64,000 nucleotides of DNA from Ignavibacteriales bacterium (GTDB lineage: Bacteria; Bacteroidota; Ignavibacteria; Ignavibacteriales; SURF-24), in contig QZKB01000151.1 of the NCBI GenBank assembly GCA_003599415.1, positions 62,001-126,000 of the forward strand, read 5' to 3'. This document shows positions 9,391 through 18,303 of this stretch, in pieces. A program made the position numbers and the translations under genes. Each line of letters starts with the position of its first letter. The first letter of the stretch is position 1. Under the pieces are notes generated by a model, which saw only the letters and a list, made by a program, of their open reading frames with translations, was not told where the DNA came from and did no database searches.

Positions 9391-9438
9391 CGGAAGAACA
9401 ATTCATATGAGATTTGGTTCCCATATGAATTTCTTCCG
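9391..9438 (+). promoter_or_regulatory. Strong hairpin enclosing the candidate start codons of the CBM9-like gene
   Basis: The left arm CGGAAGAACAATTCATATG pairs with the right arm CATATGAATTTCTTCCG. This gives 17 bp with a two-base bulge and a 12-base loop. Two in-frame ATGs (9407 and 9425) and the only SD-like GGAAG lie within the stem, so the fold would hide the ribosome site. There is no T-tract, so it is not an intrinsic terminator. Confidence 0.65.
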
Positions 9439-10153
9439 GAATAATTTCGTGGGCATCTTATTATTTCTTTTTGTGGTGCAAATAGTATCGGGTCAAACCA
9501 ACAATAAATTTTATGAGGCTTATAAAACAACAATTCTAATTAAAGTTGATGGCAGGCTTGATGATTCGGTATGGACTAAAGCCGTATCAATTAATGATTT
9601 CGTAATAAACTCGAACAATACGCCAAGTCCTTATAAAACAGAAGCAAAAATTCTCTACGACGACAACCATGTATATTTCGCCTTCAATTGTGCCGATAAG
9701 AATATCTGGTCGACAAAAACCAAACGTGATGATCATTTGTGGGAAGAGGAAGTTGTAGAAGTTTTTATTCAACCGAACAGGAAAGAACCAAGCTATATAG
9801 AATTGGAAGTAAATCCTCTTGGTGCTTTGCTGGATGCATTTCTGATTGATTCAACAAAACACTTACCATATGATGAATGGAATATAAAAGAACTTAAGTG
9901 GGCTGTGCAGGTTAATGGAACAATAGACGGCGAATCGGGAGATACTGCATGGACATGTGAACTTGCATTTCCAATAAGTACTGTAACTGTTCAAGGCTCT
10001 GTAAAAGAAGGTGATATTTGGTATATCAATTTGTACAGGGCAGAGCTTAAACCTGAATTCCAATTAATATCCTGGTCACCTACTTACAGAAATGATTTTC
10101 ATATGCCTAGTTGCTTTGGGAAATTAATTTTTACCGGGAAAGAGGTTCGCTGA
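9407..10153 (+). CDS. Secreted CBM9/DOMON-like carbohydrate-binding protein
   Basis: This is a single family-9-like carbohydrate-binding module. Typical sequence features are VDGRLDDSVWTKA, ILYDDNHVYFAFNCAD, WEEEVVEVFIQPN, YIELEVNPLGALLDA and WTCELAFPIST. A signal peptide (FVGILLFLFVVQIVSGQ) precedes it. Five in-frame start options exist between 9347 and 9425. I chose 9407 because GGAAG precedes it, but 9425 gives the shortest signal peptide and 9347 is the track start. No sorting domain or lipobox is visible, so it is probably periplasmic. Close linkage to the beta-helix and GH114 cargo suggests that it binds the same glycan. The start is uncertain because of the overlapping hairpin. Confidence 0.78.
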   Translation: MRFGSHMNFFRNNFVGILLFLFVVQIVSGQTNNKFYEAYKTTILIKVDGRLDDSVWTKAVSINDFVINSNNTPSPYKTEAKILYDDNHVYFAFNCADKNIWSTKTKRDDHLWEEEVVEVFIQPNRKEPSYIELEVNPLGALLDAFLIDSTKHLPYDEWNIKELKWAVQVNGTIDGESGDTAWTCELAFPISTVTVQGSVKEGDIWYINLYRAELKPEFQLISWSPTYRNDFHMPSCFGKLIFTGKEVR

Positions 10154-10262
10154 GATTTCTAATACTTTATTCTGAAAATGAAAAATGAATTATTGTAAAG
10201 GGTATCATTATAAAAACCAAAAGGATTTCTTTAGAAAAGGACGAGTCCTGAAAAAATTGTTT

Positions 10263-12227
10263 ATGAATTCAATTGCTAATAAAAGACATATATCTATCCT
10301 GATTGCAGTGTTTGTACTGGCATTTTGCGGATCTTTAAAAGCTCAATTTCCAGATAAACAAAACTGGACCCATTACGCCCGCATTTCAGGCAATAATTTA
10401 AATCCAGCTAATATTGAAAAATTAATACAAGCAGCAGTTGAACACAATACGCTTGGTATTGAACTGGATAATGATATAACTGGTCGGTATGATTCTTTCC
10501 TGGATCCATCATTAAAACTTCTGCAGATTAAAAAGGCTGCTGATGCTGCACATAAGATAGGGAATTATGCTTTCATTTATATTGCAGGCCTAGAATGTAT
10601 TACGGAAAATGCAGATAAAACCGAACACACAATGTTTAAAGATCATCCTGATTGGATTCAAAGAGATATTAATAGTAAGCCTGCAATATTCACGGGTGGT
10701 GCTTCCTTTTGGGTGAGCGAAGGAGATGAGGATGCCTGGATTAGTCCATACGCTTTGGAGTGGCGGAAGCGCTACATGGAAATTGTAAGACAGATTGCTG
10801 CAACAGGAATTGACGGAGTTTATATTGATGTTGTATACTGGATGTGGCTTTATGAAGGTTGGGAAGATAGCTGGGCAAGTTTTGATGTCTATACTGTTGC
10901 AGAATTCAAAAAGAGAACCGGTATTAACGCATTGAAAGATTTTATCCCGGGTGATTTTAATGATCCGGATTTTTTAAGATGGATTGATTTCAGGATCCAA
11001 ACAATAACCGAATTCTTTAAAGAGATTGAGGAAAATGTTAAAGCTGTAAATCCAAATTGCATTATTATTCCTGAGGTATCTCCGTCAGTTAATTCGGAAG
11101 TAGTAAGGTCAGGAGCTGATGTATATGAAATTCAGAAGTATGCCGAAGTAATTACGCATGAATTTTTTATCAATACTAATACCGGGGCGAAAAGAAATAC
11201 TTTTGACTGGCTAACTTATGTTATAGGCATCAGCACTTTACGTGCATTTGATGAAGATAAAGCAACATGGCTTTTGAGCTATTCATGGGATCACGAAGAA
11301 AATACCAATCCGCAGGATGCAATGAAACTTTTATCCTGTGCCCAGGTTATGGCCGGGGCTAATTATTGGGATGCGCCGGGACATCTTATGGCTGGATCGA
11401 ATGACTTTTCTTTAAGAAAAGAAATTTTTAAATGGATAAAGGAAAATGAAGACTTTCTTTATTCACCCAGAAAGGCTGTAAGTCCAATTGGTGTTTATTT
11501 TTCTCCGGTAACACGGAATTATTTTACTGATGATTACATTAAATCTTTTTATGGCATACTTCATCTTCTTCTAAATAACCATTTGAATTATCAGGTGGTG
11601 ACACCGAGAACATTAAATGACTTTAAAGATAATCTGCTAATACTTCCTGATGTCAGAATTCTGGGAAAGACAGAAATTGAATTAATAAAACATAAATGTG
11701 AACAGGGTTTAAATTTAATTTTAACTGGTGAATCGGGTTATTATAATAATTCCAGAAAAACGGAGAATGAAAATAGTATTCTGAAGATTTTGTGCGGTGA
11801 TAATAATGAGAGAAGTAAGTATCTATTTATACCAGAATGTCCCGAAAAAAAATATTTTGATAATCACGATACATTATTAATTAAATACTTCAGTGATCAA
11901 ATAAAAGATTTCCTGCCATCATTAAATCTTAAGTACAAAATAAAAGCTTCTTTGAATGTAAGTACAGTACAGGCAGAATTGAAGGGTAAAGACTGCATTT
12001 ACATTACCAATTTAAAAGGACTCAAAGGCTACAGTTCCTGCATCCCTCTTGTTGAAGATAAAATAGAGATTGAATTTAGTTCAGTTGAGATGCCTGAAAT
12101 CAGGTTCATTCCTTATCTGGGTGAAGAAGTTAAATTAAATGAAAACAACTTAATACAGGATAAAGATATTATTAAAATTATATTGCCTCCTGTTCAATAT
12201 GGCGGAATAGTTATAATAGAAAAATAA
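10263..12227 (+). CDS. Secreted TIM-barrel glycoside hydrolase-like protein, family unassigned
   Basis: The signal peptide is ISILIAVFVLAFCGSLKAQ; the ATG at 10263 puts it at a normal distance from the start, whereas the track start at 10185 adds 26 residues. Residues of about 40-420 read as a beta/alpha barrel: GIELDND, then YAFIYIAGLEC, then GIDGVYIDVVYWMW with a possible catalytic Asp, then CIIIPEVSPS with a possible catalytic Glu, and WLLSYSWDHEE. The rest (LLILPDVRILGKTEIELIK, LNLILTGESG) looks like a glutaminase-like Rossmann segment, as in the trimerisation domain of GH42-type enzymes, followed by a small beta domain. I cannot place it in a numbered family. Its position beside the GH114 gene suggests polymer or oligosaccharide hydrolysis. 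Confidence 0.65.
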   Translation: MNSIANKRHISILIAVFVLAFCGSLKAQFPDKQNWTHYARISGNNLNPANIEKLIQAAVEHNTLGIELDNDITGRYDSFLDPSLKLLQIKKAADAAHKIGNYAFIYIAGLECITENADKTEHTMFKDHPDWIQRDINSKPAIFTGGASFWVSEGDEDAWISPYALEWRKRYMEIVRQIAATGIDGVYIDVVYWMWLYEGWEDSWASFDVYTVAEFKKRTGINALKDFIPGDFNDPDFLRWIDFRIQTITEFFKEIEENVKAVNPNCIIIPEVSPSVNSEVVRSGADVYEIQKYAEVITHEFFINTNTGAKRNTFDWLTYVIGISTLRAFDEDKATWLLSYSWDHEENTNPQDAMKLLSCAQVMAGANYWDAPGHLMAGSNDFSLRKEIFKWIKENEDFLYSPRKAVSPIGVYFSPVTRNYFTDDYIKSFYGILHLLLNNHLNYQVVTPRTLNDFKDNLLILPDVRILGKTEIELIKHKCEQGLNLILTGESGYYNNSRKTENENSILKILCGDNNERSKYLFIPECPEKKYFDNHDTLLIKYFSDQIKDFLPSLNLKYKIKASLNVSTVQAELKGKDCIYITNLKGLKGYSSCIPLVEDKIEIEFSSVEMPEIRFIPYLGEEVKLNENNLIQDKDIIKIILPPVQYGGIVIIEK

Positions 12228-12257
12228 TTTTAGAGTATGGCAGTATGTTCTCTAAAA
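12228..12257 (+). other. AT-rich hairpin after the unassigned hydrolase gene
   Basis: TTTTAGAG and CTCTAAAA form an 8-bp stem with a 14-base loop directly after the stop codon. It has no T-tract, so it is more likely an mRNA 3'-end or processing structure than a terminator. Confidence 0.35.
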
Positions 12258-12313
12258 GTAAACCTTATTGAGTAGAGAATTATTAAAAGAGCAAATAAAA
12301 AAGTTTTTTTAAA

Positions 12314-14521
12314 ATGAATTGTAAAATAACAGATATAGAAGTTCTCGTTTTTTTCTTTTTGCTTCTCTATGCATCAGCATTTGCGCAAAAGAATCCTAAC
12401 GTACAAAGATTAAAAGGAAATGCAGATTACTTTTGCTATTATGGCAGTTTCGACGAGAATACTGTTCTGCAGTGTCAGTACTTTGACTTGTTGATTCTTG
12501 ATGTTAATTATATTTCTCCTTCGAAGGTTGAAGATATTAGAAATGGATTTGATAATATAACCGGAACGGATGACGACGTAATTGTTATTGGCTATCTAAG
12601 TATTGGCGAGCAGGATGGTAACCTGGTAACAGGTGATGGAACCGGACCGATTTATTGGAATGGACAAAAAATTATTTATGAAAACAAAGGCTATGCTTCG
12701 TTTTATGTGGATGATAAAGATAAAAACGGTTTGCCTGATAAAGATGGTATCTGGAATAGTTACTATGTAAATGCAGGTGATTCAGCCTGGTGGGAATTTA
12801 ACAGACCGGCAGTAGAAAACATTCTCGTCATTCATTCTTGTGACGGACTCTTCCTGGATTTGATAGATACTGCCGGTCCTAACTCCTGGGGCTTAGATTA
12901 TGAGTGGACGAAAGAAGGAATGATTAATTATGTTGAACAGCTGCGTCAGGTGTATCCCGAAAAATATCTGTTGGCAAATCGAGGTATTTTTTATTTTGAG
13001 CCCTCGCTGCCGCATTATCAATATGCAGACAGATACCGCAAGTCAATTGATGGCTTAATGATGGAAAGTTATTCTGCTACATGGGATTGGACTAATTCCA
13101 GGGGTTATGCAAATCCGGAACATACTTTTCTGTCTCAACATTTTGCTCCGCTTCTTAATAACCAGGCAAACAAAGAAGATGGTTTTAATATTTTTATACT
13201 TGATTATTTATCATCTGATCAGTCTGATCATGATCAATTGCTTGAGGGTGTTGTTAATGCTGCCGAAGGTGAACAGGGATGGCTAGTTGCTGTTTCATCA
13301 ATTTTATTGGACGAGATAAGGTACGATACATTTAATCATCATGTAACAGATTTTAATCCACCAAGCTGGAAAAATATTATTGGCATTGCTTCGTTTGAAT
13401 GGATTGTGGATAGTCTTGTCATCTACTGGAATAAAGCGCTTGATCAGACTCCTCCTGTAAAATATAATTTATACGTTAGTGAAGGAGAAGTAGATTTTAA
13501 TGCTCCTGCACAATATCAGAATATTATTCCACAGGAATCAGAATTATATGACTGTAAATATGTTGTTGGGGGATTGGATAAAAGTAAAACATATAATCTT
13601 GCTTTACGTGCATCAGATAGCGCTTTTCCGGACCAGACAGACCCTAATCAAAAAATAACTTCTCTTGGAAGTATTTCTCATAACAACATTCAAATTGACG
13701 GATACTTTGAAGACTGGGAAGGAATTAATTCATTGGTTACTTCAGAAGCACCGGTGGATACTGCGTATTCTCAAATTCCGGAAGTAAATTTTACAAACTT
13801 CTGGGCTGCGAATGATTCAGCGAAATTTTATTTATGCTACCAGACTGCGGGAAACATTTCTTCTTCTTATTTCTATCATGTTTTTATAGAAACCGACGAT
13901 GAATTAAATAAAAAAGGTTTTGTTTACCAGGATAGCGCTTCAATTGGTGCCGAGTTCATGATAGAGAGTAATTTTTTATACAAGTATACTGGTTCAGGCG
14001 GAACAAACTGGTCCTGGATTCCGGCATCTGGTATGCAGAAAGCAGATAATAGTAATCGGACAGAAATTAGTATTCCGCTTAGTACTCTTTTCACAAGCAA
14101 TTCATTTGCTCAAACATTGAAATTAATTTTCCAGGTTAACTTATCTGATGCTCCTTACGCTTTTATGAGCATAGCGCCGGTTAACTACAAAGAACAGCAT
14201 TATGAATACAGAATAAATGCTTATACAAATGTGAAAGAACAGAATGTACGGATAATCGATTTTGAATTAGAACAGAATTTTCCCAACCCGTTTAATTCAA
14301 GAACAACAATAAAGTTTAACCTTGTTCAGGATGGAAAAACAGAATTAAAGATTTATAACAGTCTTGGTCAGTTGGTGAAAACTGTAATAGCGAATGAATA
14401 TAAAAATAAAGGGACCTATTGCTATGATGTTAATATGAATACTCTTTGCAGCGGAATTTATTTTTATAAACTTGCGCAGGCAAATCAAAAAACCACAAAA
14501 GCAATGATTCTTATAAAGTAG
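12314..14521 (+). CDS. T9SS-secreted GH114-type (endo-alpha-1,4-polygalactosaminidase-like) multidomain enzyme
   Basis: After a signal peptide (VFFFLLLYASAFAQ), residues of about 30-330 match the GH114/DUF297 barrel. The hallmark GYLSIGEQD (about 93-101) corresponds to the family YxSxGE motif, and CDGLFLDLIDT carries a conserved Asp. LDVNYISPSK, KYLLANRG and IDGLMMESYS complete the barrel signature. Characterised GH114 enzymes cleave alpha-1,4-linked galactosamine polymers such as fungal galactosaminogalactan. A fibronectin III-like part follows (about 365-450), then a CBM9/DOMON-like part (QIDGYFEDWEG, about 455-640), and a T9SS type A domain (FPNPFNSRTTIKFNL, ending KAMILIK). It is the key substrate clue for cluster A. 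The catalytic family is well supported; activity on this exact polymer is inferred. Confidence 0.8.
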   Translation: MNCKITDIEVLVFFFLLLYASAFAQKNPNVQRLKGNADYFCYYGSFDENTVLQCQYFDLLILDVNYISPSKVEDIRNGFDNITGTDDDVIVIGYLSIGEQDGNLVTGDGTGPIYWNGQKIIYENKGYASFYVDDKDKNGLPDKDGIWNSYYVNAGDSAWWEFNRPAVENILVIHSCDGLFLDLIDTAGPNSWGLDYEWTKEGMINYVEQLRQVYPEKYLLANRGIFYFEPSLPHYQYADRYRKSIDGLMMESYSATWDWTNSRGYANPEHTFLSQHFAPLLNNQANKEDGFNIFILDYLSSDQSDHDQLLEGVVNAAEGEQGWLVAVSSILLDEIRYDTFNHHVTDFNPPSWKNIIGIASFEWIVDSLVIYWNKALDQTPPVKYNLYVSEGEVDFNAPAQYQNIIPQESELYDCKYVVGGLDKSKTYNLALRASDSAFPDQTDPNQKITSLGSISHNNIQIDGYFEDWEGINSLVTSEAPVDTAYSQIPEVNFTNFWAANDSAKFYLCYQTAGNISSSYFYHVFIETDDELNKKGFVYQDSASIGAEFMIESNFLYKYTGSGGTNWSWIPASGMQKADNSNRTEISIPLSTLFTSNSFAQTLKLIFQVNLSDAPYAFMSIAPVNYKEQHYEYRINAYTNVKEQNVRIIDFELEQNFPNPFNSRTTIKFNLVQDGKTELKIYNSLGQLVKTVIANEYKNKGTYCYDVNMNTLCSGIYFYKLAQANQKTTKAMILIK

Positions 14522-14574
14522 AACTTAGTAAATGTCGGTACGAATAAATTATTTTATTGAAATGGAGACCGGTA

Positions 14575-16653
14575 ATGGTATTTAAAATCAAATCAGTTTT
14601 TGTTTTTTCTTTTTTAGTAACGATGTTGCTTGCCTTTATGACAGTCGAAATTACTGTTGCTAAGTCTGGTAAGAAAATAATTGCAGAAGGTAAAAGAATT
14701 GCAGTTGAGTTTGACGACAATCTAAAGAGCAGAATTATTTCGAAACTGGATAAAAACCTGGTACTTGGAAAATTCAGCAATTCGGAATTTGTAACGGTGA
14801 ACGGAAAAAATATTAACGATTTCAAGCTTATAGATTTTAAAATGAGTGAATGGCTGGATAGCATTGGAAACGGAAAAGAATATTTGGTTACCGGCGTCTC
14901 TAAAGGTTTGAAGAAAAAGATTTCAGTTGTCAGTTATAATGAATTTCCTTCAATGCTTTTTTTCAAAGTAGCTTATCGGAATATCAGTAAACAAAATATT
15001 ACAATTGATAGCTGGACAAGTAACAACTACTCAATATCAGCAATATCGGTAAAAGAAGGCGAACCCAAATTCTGGTCGTATCAACCAGGTTCGTATGGAT
15101 GGGATAATAACTGGATTATCCCTTTAACAGAAGGTTATTCAAGAGAAAACTATTTGGGGATGAATCATGCTGAATACGGAGGCGGTACACCGGTAGCTGA
15201 TATATGGAGGCCCGATTGCGGTATTGCAATTGGTCATGTTGAAATGGTTCCGAAATATGTTTCCTTTCCCGTAAGCATGCCAGATAAAAATGAAGCTGAA
15301 CTGGCAATAGATTATAAAAAGAAAGTAGAATTAAAACCAGGCGAAGAATTCTCTACTTTCAGAACATTTGTAGAAGTTCATAAAGGCGACCATTATAATG
15401 GTCTCGTTTTATATCGTCAGTTTATGGAGAAACGGGGAATAAAATTTATTGATACACCTTCTGATGATTATGGTACTGAATGGTGTAGCTGGGGTTTAGA
15501 ACGCGATTTTACAATGGAGCAAATTTACAATACGCTGCCTAAGGTTAAAGAACTTGGTTTGGATTGGATTGTTCTGGATATGGAATGGTACGACAAGATC
15601 GGGGAATTTAATCCTAACAAAAATAAATTTCCTAACGGTGAAGAGGACATAATTAAATTTGTTCAGAAAATTCATGAAATGGGTTTTAAAGTACAACTAT
15701 GGTGGATGCCTTTTGCAGTTGAACCCAACAGTGAGCTTATGTCTAATCACTATGATTTTCTTCTGAATGATGAAGATGGTTCACCGCATTTTATGCCGTT
15801 GTTTTTTAAATCATTTTATCTTTGTCCTGCTTCAAAAGATGTTGTTGAATATTCGAAACAGCTTGTAACAAAATTTATGATGTGGGGATTTGATGGTCTG
15901 AAGATTGACGGTAATAATATGAATTGTGCGCCGCCCTGCTTTAATCCTGAACATAATCATTTACGTCCTGAAGAATCCGCTGAAGGTATACCGGCTTTCT
16001 TTAAAGTGGTTTATGAAACGGCGCTAAGCCTTAATCCAAATGCAAAAATCGAAATTTGTCCGTGCGGTACGAATCAATCATTTTTCCTTATGCCATACAT
16101 GAATGAAACTGTAGCTTCTGATCCGCATAACTCATGGCAAGTTCGTCATAAAGGAAAAACACTTAGGGCGCTGACAGGACAGAAAACACTTTTCTATGGA
16201 GATCATGTTGAACTTAGCGATGACAAAAGTGATTTTGCATCAACTATAGGTGTCGGGGGTGCCATTGGAACCAAGTTCGTTTATCCTCCCGGAATTCATA
16301 TGAATACAGAAACAGGCGATATAAGTTTAACCACGGAAAAAGAAAAAACCTGGAAGAAATGGATTGATGTTTATAATGCCAATATGCTATCCAAAGGGAT
16401 ATATCGTGGTGAGTTATATGATATCGGTTTTGATAAGCCGGAAATTCATGTGGTTCAAAAAGACAAGGTAATTTATTATGCTTTGTTTGCGCTGGAATTT
16501 AATGGCAAAGTTGAATTAAGAGGTCTTGAAAATACAAATTACAAATTGACGGATTATGAAAACAATGTTGAGATTGGGAATACTGAAGGACCTGTTAATA
16601 AAATAAAAGTAAACTTTAAAAAACATTTGCTGATAAAAGCAGAACCAAAATAA
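14575..16653 (+). CDS. Secreted GH36-like (clan GH-D) alpha-galactosidase or alpha-galactosaminidase
   Basis: A signal peptide (VFVFSFLVTMLLAFMTVEITVA) starts from the ATG at 14575, which has GGAG eight bases upstream. An N-terminal beta-supersandwich (about 30-290) precedes a barrel with LGLDWIVLDMEWYDK, FKVQLWWMPFA and FDGLKIDGNNMN (proposed nucleophile Asp). SDPHNSWQVR fits the GH36 acid/base Asp region. Retaining exo-hydrolysis of alpha-D-galactosyl or alpha-D-galactosaminyl ends is expected. It shares unusual cysteine-bearing segments (PPCFNPEH, CPCGTN) with the paralogue at 37703, so the two form a subfamily. No sorting domain is seen, which suggests a periplasmic enzyme acting on imported oligosaccharides. 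The sugar specificity at C2 cannot be read from sequence. Confidence 0.78.
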   Translation: MVFKIKSVFVFSFLVTMLLAFMTVEITVAKSGKKIIAEGKRIAVEFDDNLKSRIISKLDKNLVLGKFSNSEFVTVNGKNINDFKLIDFKMSEWLDSIGNGKEYLVTGVSKGLKKKISVVSYNEFPSMLFFKVAYRNISKQNITIDSWTSNNYSISAISVKEGEPKFWSYQPGSYGWDNNWIIPLTEGYSRENYLGMNHAEYGGGTPVADIWRPDCGIAIGHVEMVPKYVSFPVSMPDKNEAELAIDYKKKVELKPGEEFSTFRTFVEVHKGDHYNGLVLYRQFMEKRGIKFIDTPSDDYGTEWCSWGLERDFTMEQIYNTLPKVKELGLDWIVLDMEWYDKIGEFNPNKNKFPNGEEDIIKFVQKIHEMGFKVQLWWMPFAVEPNSELMSNHYDFLLNDEDGSPHFMPLFFKSFYLCPASKDVVEYSKQLVTKFMMWGFDGLKIDGNNMNCAPPCFNPEHNHLRPEESAEGIPAFFKVVYETALSLNPNAKIEICPCGTNQSFFLMPYMNETVASDPHNSWQVRHKGKTLRALTGQKTLFYGDHVELSDDKSDFASTIGVGGAIGTKFVYPPGIHMNTETGDISLTTEKEKTWKKWIDVYNANMLSKGIYRGELYDIGFDKPEIHVVQKDKVIYYALFALEFNGKVELRGLENTNYKLTDYENNVEIGNTEGPVNKIKVNFKKHLLIKAEPK

Positions 16654-16679
16654 TATTTCCAAATTCATGACTGGTAAAA

Positions 16680-17567
16680 ATGGGAACTAAATTGATAAAC
16701 AAAACATGGTTAATTCATGCAATGCTAACTACCGTTCTCTGGGGTGTGTGGGGCGCATTAATTGAGATTCCCGAAAAGGCCGGCTTCCCCGCCACGCTTG
16801 GTTATGCTGCATGGGCGCTTACAATGATTCCTGTTGCATTAATCGCATTGAAAATTATTAAATGGAAATTAGATACTGATAAACGTTCTGTTCTGCTTGG
16901 GATAAGCGCAGGTTTGCTTGGATGCGGCGGACAATTAATTCTTTTTCAATGTTTAGGAATTGGACCGGCATATATTGTCTTTCCGATTATCTCACTTTAC
17001 CCGGTTGTTACTATAATTCTTTCCGTATTAATCCTGAAAGAAAAAGCAAGCAGACGATCCTGGATTGGAATTATACTTGCATTGATTGCTATTATTCTGC
17101 TTGCTTACCAAACACCAAATAATTCTGTTGGACATGGATTTCTCTGGCTTCTGCTTTCCGTTATTGTGTTCATTATGTGGGGGCTTCAGGCATATATAAT
17201 GAAATTTGCAAGTGATAATGAAAATGCACAAAGTATGCAGGCAGAGAGCGTTACGTTTTATTTGATGGTAAGTTCAATATTACTTACTCCAATAGCCTTT
17301 TTTATGACAGATTTTTCGCAAAGTATTAATTGGGGATTCAGCGGAATGTACTCGGCTTTGATAATACAGGCATTGAATGCAATCGGTTTTTTATTTTTTG
17401 CATATGCAATAAAATTTGGTAAAGCAATTATTGTTGTCCCGATGATGTCGCTTGCTCCTGTTGGAACTGTAATAATCTCATTAATTATTTATGCAATTAT
17501 ACCTCATCCTGTTATTATTACCGGAATGGTGATTGCATTTGTATCAATTTACCTGCTGGCAGAATAA
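16680..17567 (+). CDS. EamA/DMT-superfamily permease (cluster A copy)
   Basis: About ten hydrophobic helices in two similar halves of five are the layout of EamA transporters (LWGVWGALIEIPEKAGFPA, FPIISLYPVVTIILSVLIL, IIVVPMMSLAPVGTVIISL). The 295 residues are the usual length. It is clearly paralogous to the permease at 52636, which closes cluster B. Repeating the same permease type in both sugar clusters suggests movement of a shared substrate or product across the inner membrane. Direction and substrate are unknown. The downstream AraD-like gene starts 10 bases after its stop. Confidence 0.88.
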   Translation: MGTKLINKTWLIHAMLTTVLWGVWGALIEIPEKAGFPATLGYAAWALTMIPVALIALKIIKWKLDTDKRSVLLGISAGLLGCGGQLILFQCLGIGPAYIVFPIISLYPVVTIILSVLILKEKASRRSWIGIILALIAIILLAYQTPNNSVGHGFLWLLLSVIVFIMWGLQAYIMKFASDNENAQSMQAESVTFYLMVSSILLTPIAFFMTDFSQSINWGFSGMYSALIIQALNAIGFLFFAYAIKFGKAIIVVPMMSLAPVGTVIISLIIYAIIPHPVIITGMVIAFVSIYLLAE

Positions 17568-17577
17568 AGGAATCAGG

Positions 17578-18303
17578 ATGAGATCGTTAAAGGATTTGAA
17601 AGAACGCGTTTGGAAATGTAACCTTGCTTTGTACGAACAAGGCTTGGTAAAAGAAACTTTTGGAAATGTGAGCGGACTTGATCGTGAATCAGGTATTTTT
17701 GCAATTAAACCAAGCGGAATTCAATATAAAGAGTTACAACCAGAAGATATTGTTCTTGTTGATTTGGATAATAATGTTATTGAAGGAATATTAAATCCTT
17801 CCAGCGATACAAAAACACATATCGTTCTTTACAAAGCCTTTCCTAAGATTAATGGAGTAGCACATACACATTCAACATTTGCAACCGCATGGGCACAGGC
17901 TAAACTGCCCATACCATGTCTGGGAACAACCCATGCAGATTTTATTCAGGGTGATATTCCCTGTACAAACGATCTTACTAAAGTGCAAATTAATAGTGAC
18001 TATGAAATTGAAACGGGCAATAAAATTATTGAGCGATTAAATTCCGTTTCTTATTCAGATGTTAAGATGATTCTCGTCGCTGGCCACGCGCCATTCACCT
18101 GGGGCCTTGACCCTGAAGAAGCATTAAAGAATACGATCATACTTGAAGAAATTGCCAAGCTTGCTTACCTGACAATTAAAATAAATCCCCTTGTTAATAG
18201 TCTAAGTGATGACCTATTGAATAAACATTACTTAAGAAAACATGGGGACAAAGCCTATTACGGTCAGAGAAAAAAAATTAAATTTGGAGAAGATAATGTC
18301 TAA
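17578..18303 (+). CDS. araD: L-ribulose-5-phosphate 4-epimerase family protein (AraD-like)
   Basis: This is a zinc-dependent class II aldolase-fold epimerase. The motifs WGNVSG-like FGNVSG, KPSGIQY, SSDTKTHIVLYKAFP, HTHSTFATAWAQA, GTTHADF and HYLRKHGDKAYYGQ follow Escherichia coli AraD/UlaF closely, including two zinc His in HTHS and the C-terminal Tyr. The start at 17578 follows AAAGGA and aligns with the family N-terminus; the track start at 17533 lies in the upstream permease gene. The last 8 bases overlap the next gene. No other arabinose genes are present. In this operon it may act on a ketose phosphate by C4 epimerisation, for example tagatose-6-P to fructose-6-P; that role is inference. 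Confidence 0.88.
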   Translation: MRSLKDLKERVWKCNLALYEQGLVKETFGNVSGLDRESGIFAIKPSGIQYKELQPEDIVLVDLDNNVIEGILNPSSDTKTHIVLYKAFPKINGVAHTHSTFATAWAQAKLPIPCLGTTHADFIQGDIPCTNDLTKVQINSDYEIETGNKIIERLNSVSYSDVKMILVAGHAPFTWGLDPEEALKNTIILEEIAKLAYLTIKINPLVNSLSDDLLNKHYLRKHGDKAYYGQRKKIKFGEDNV

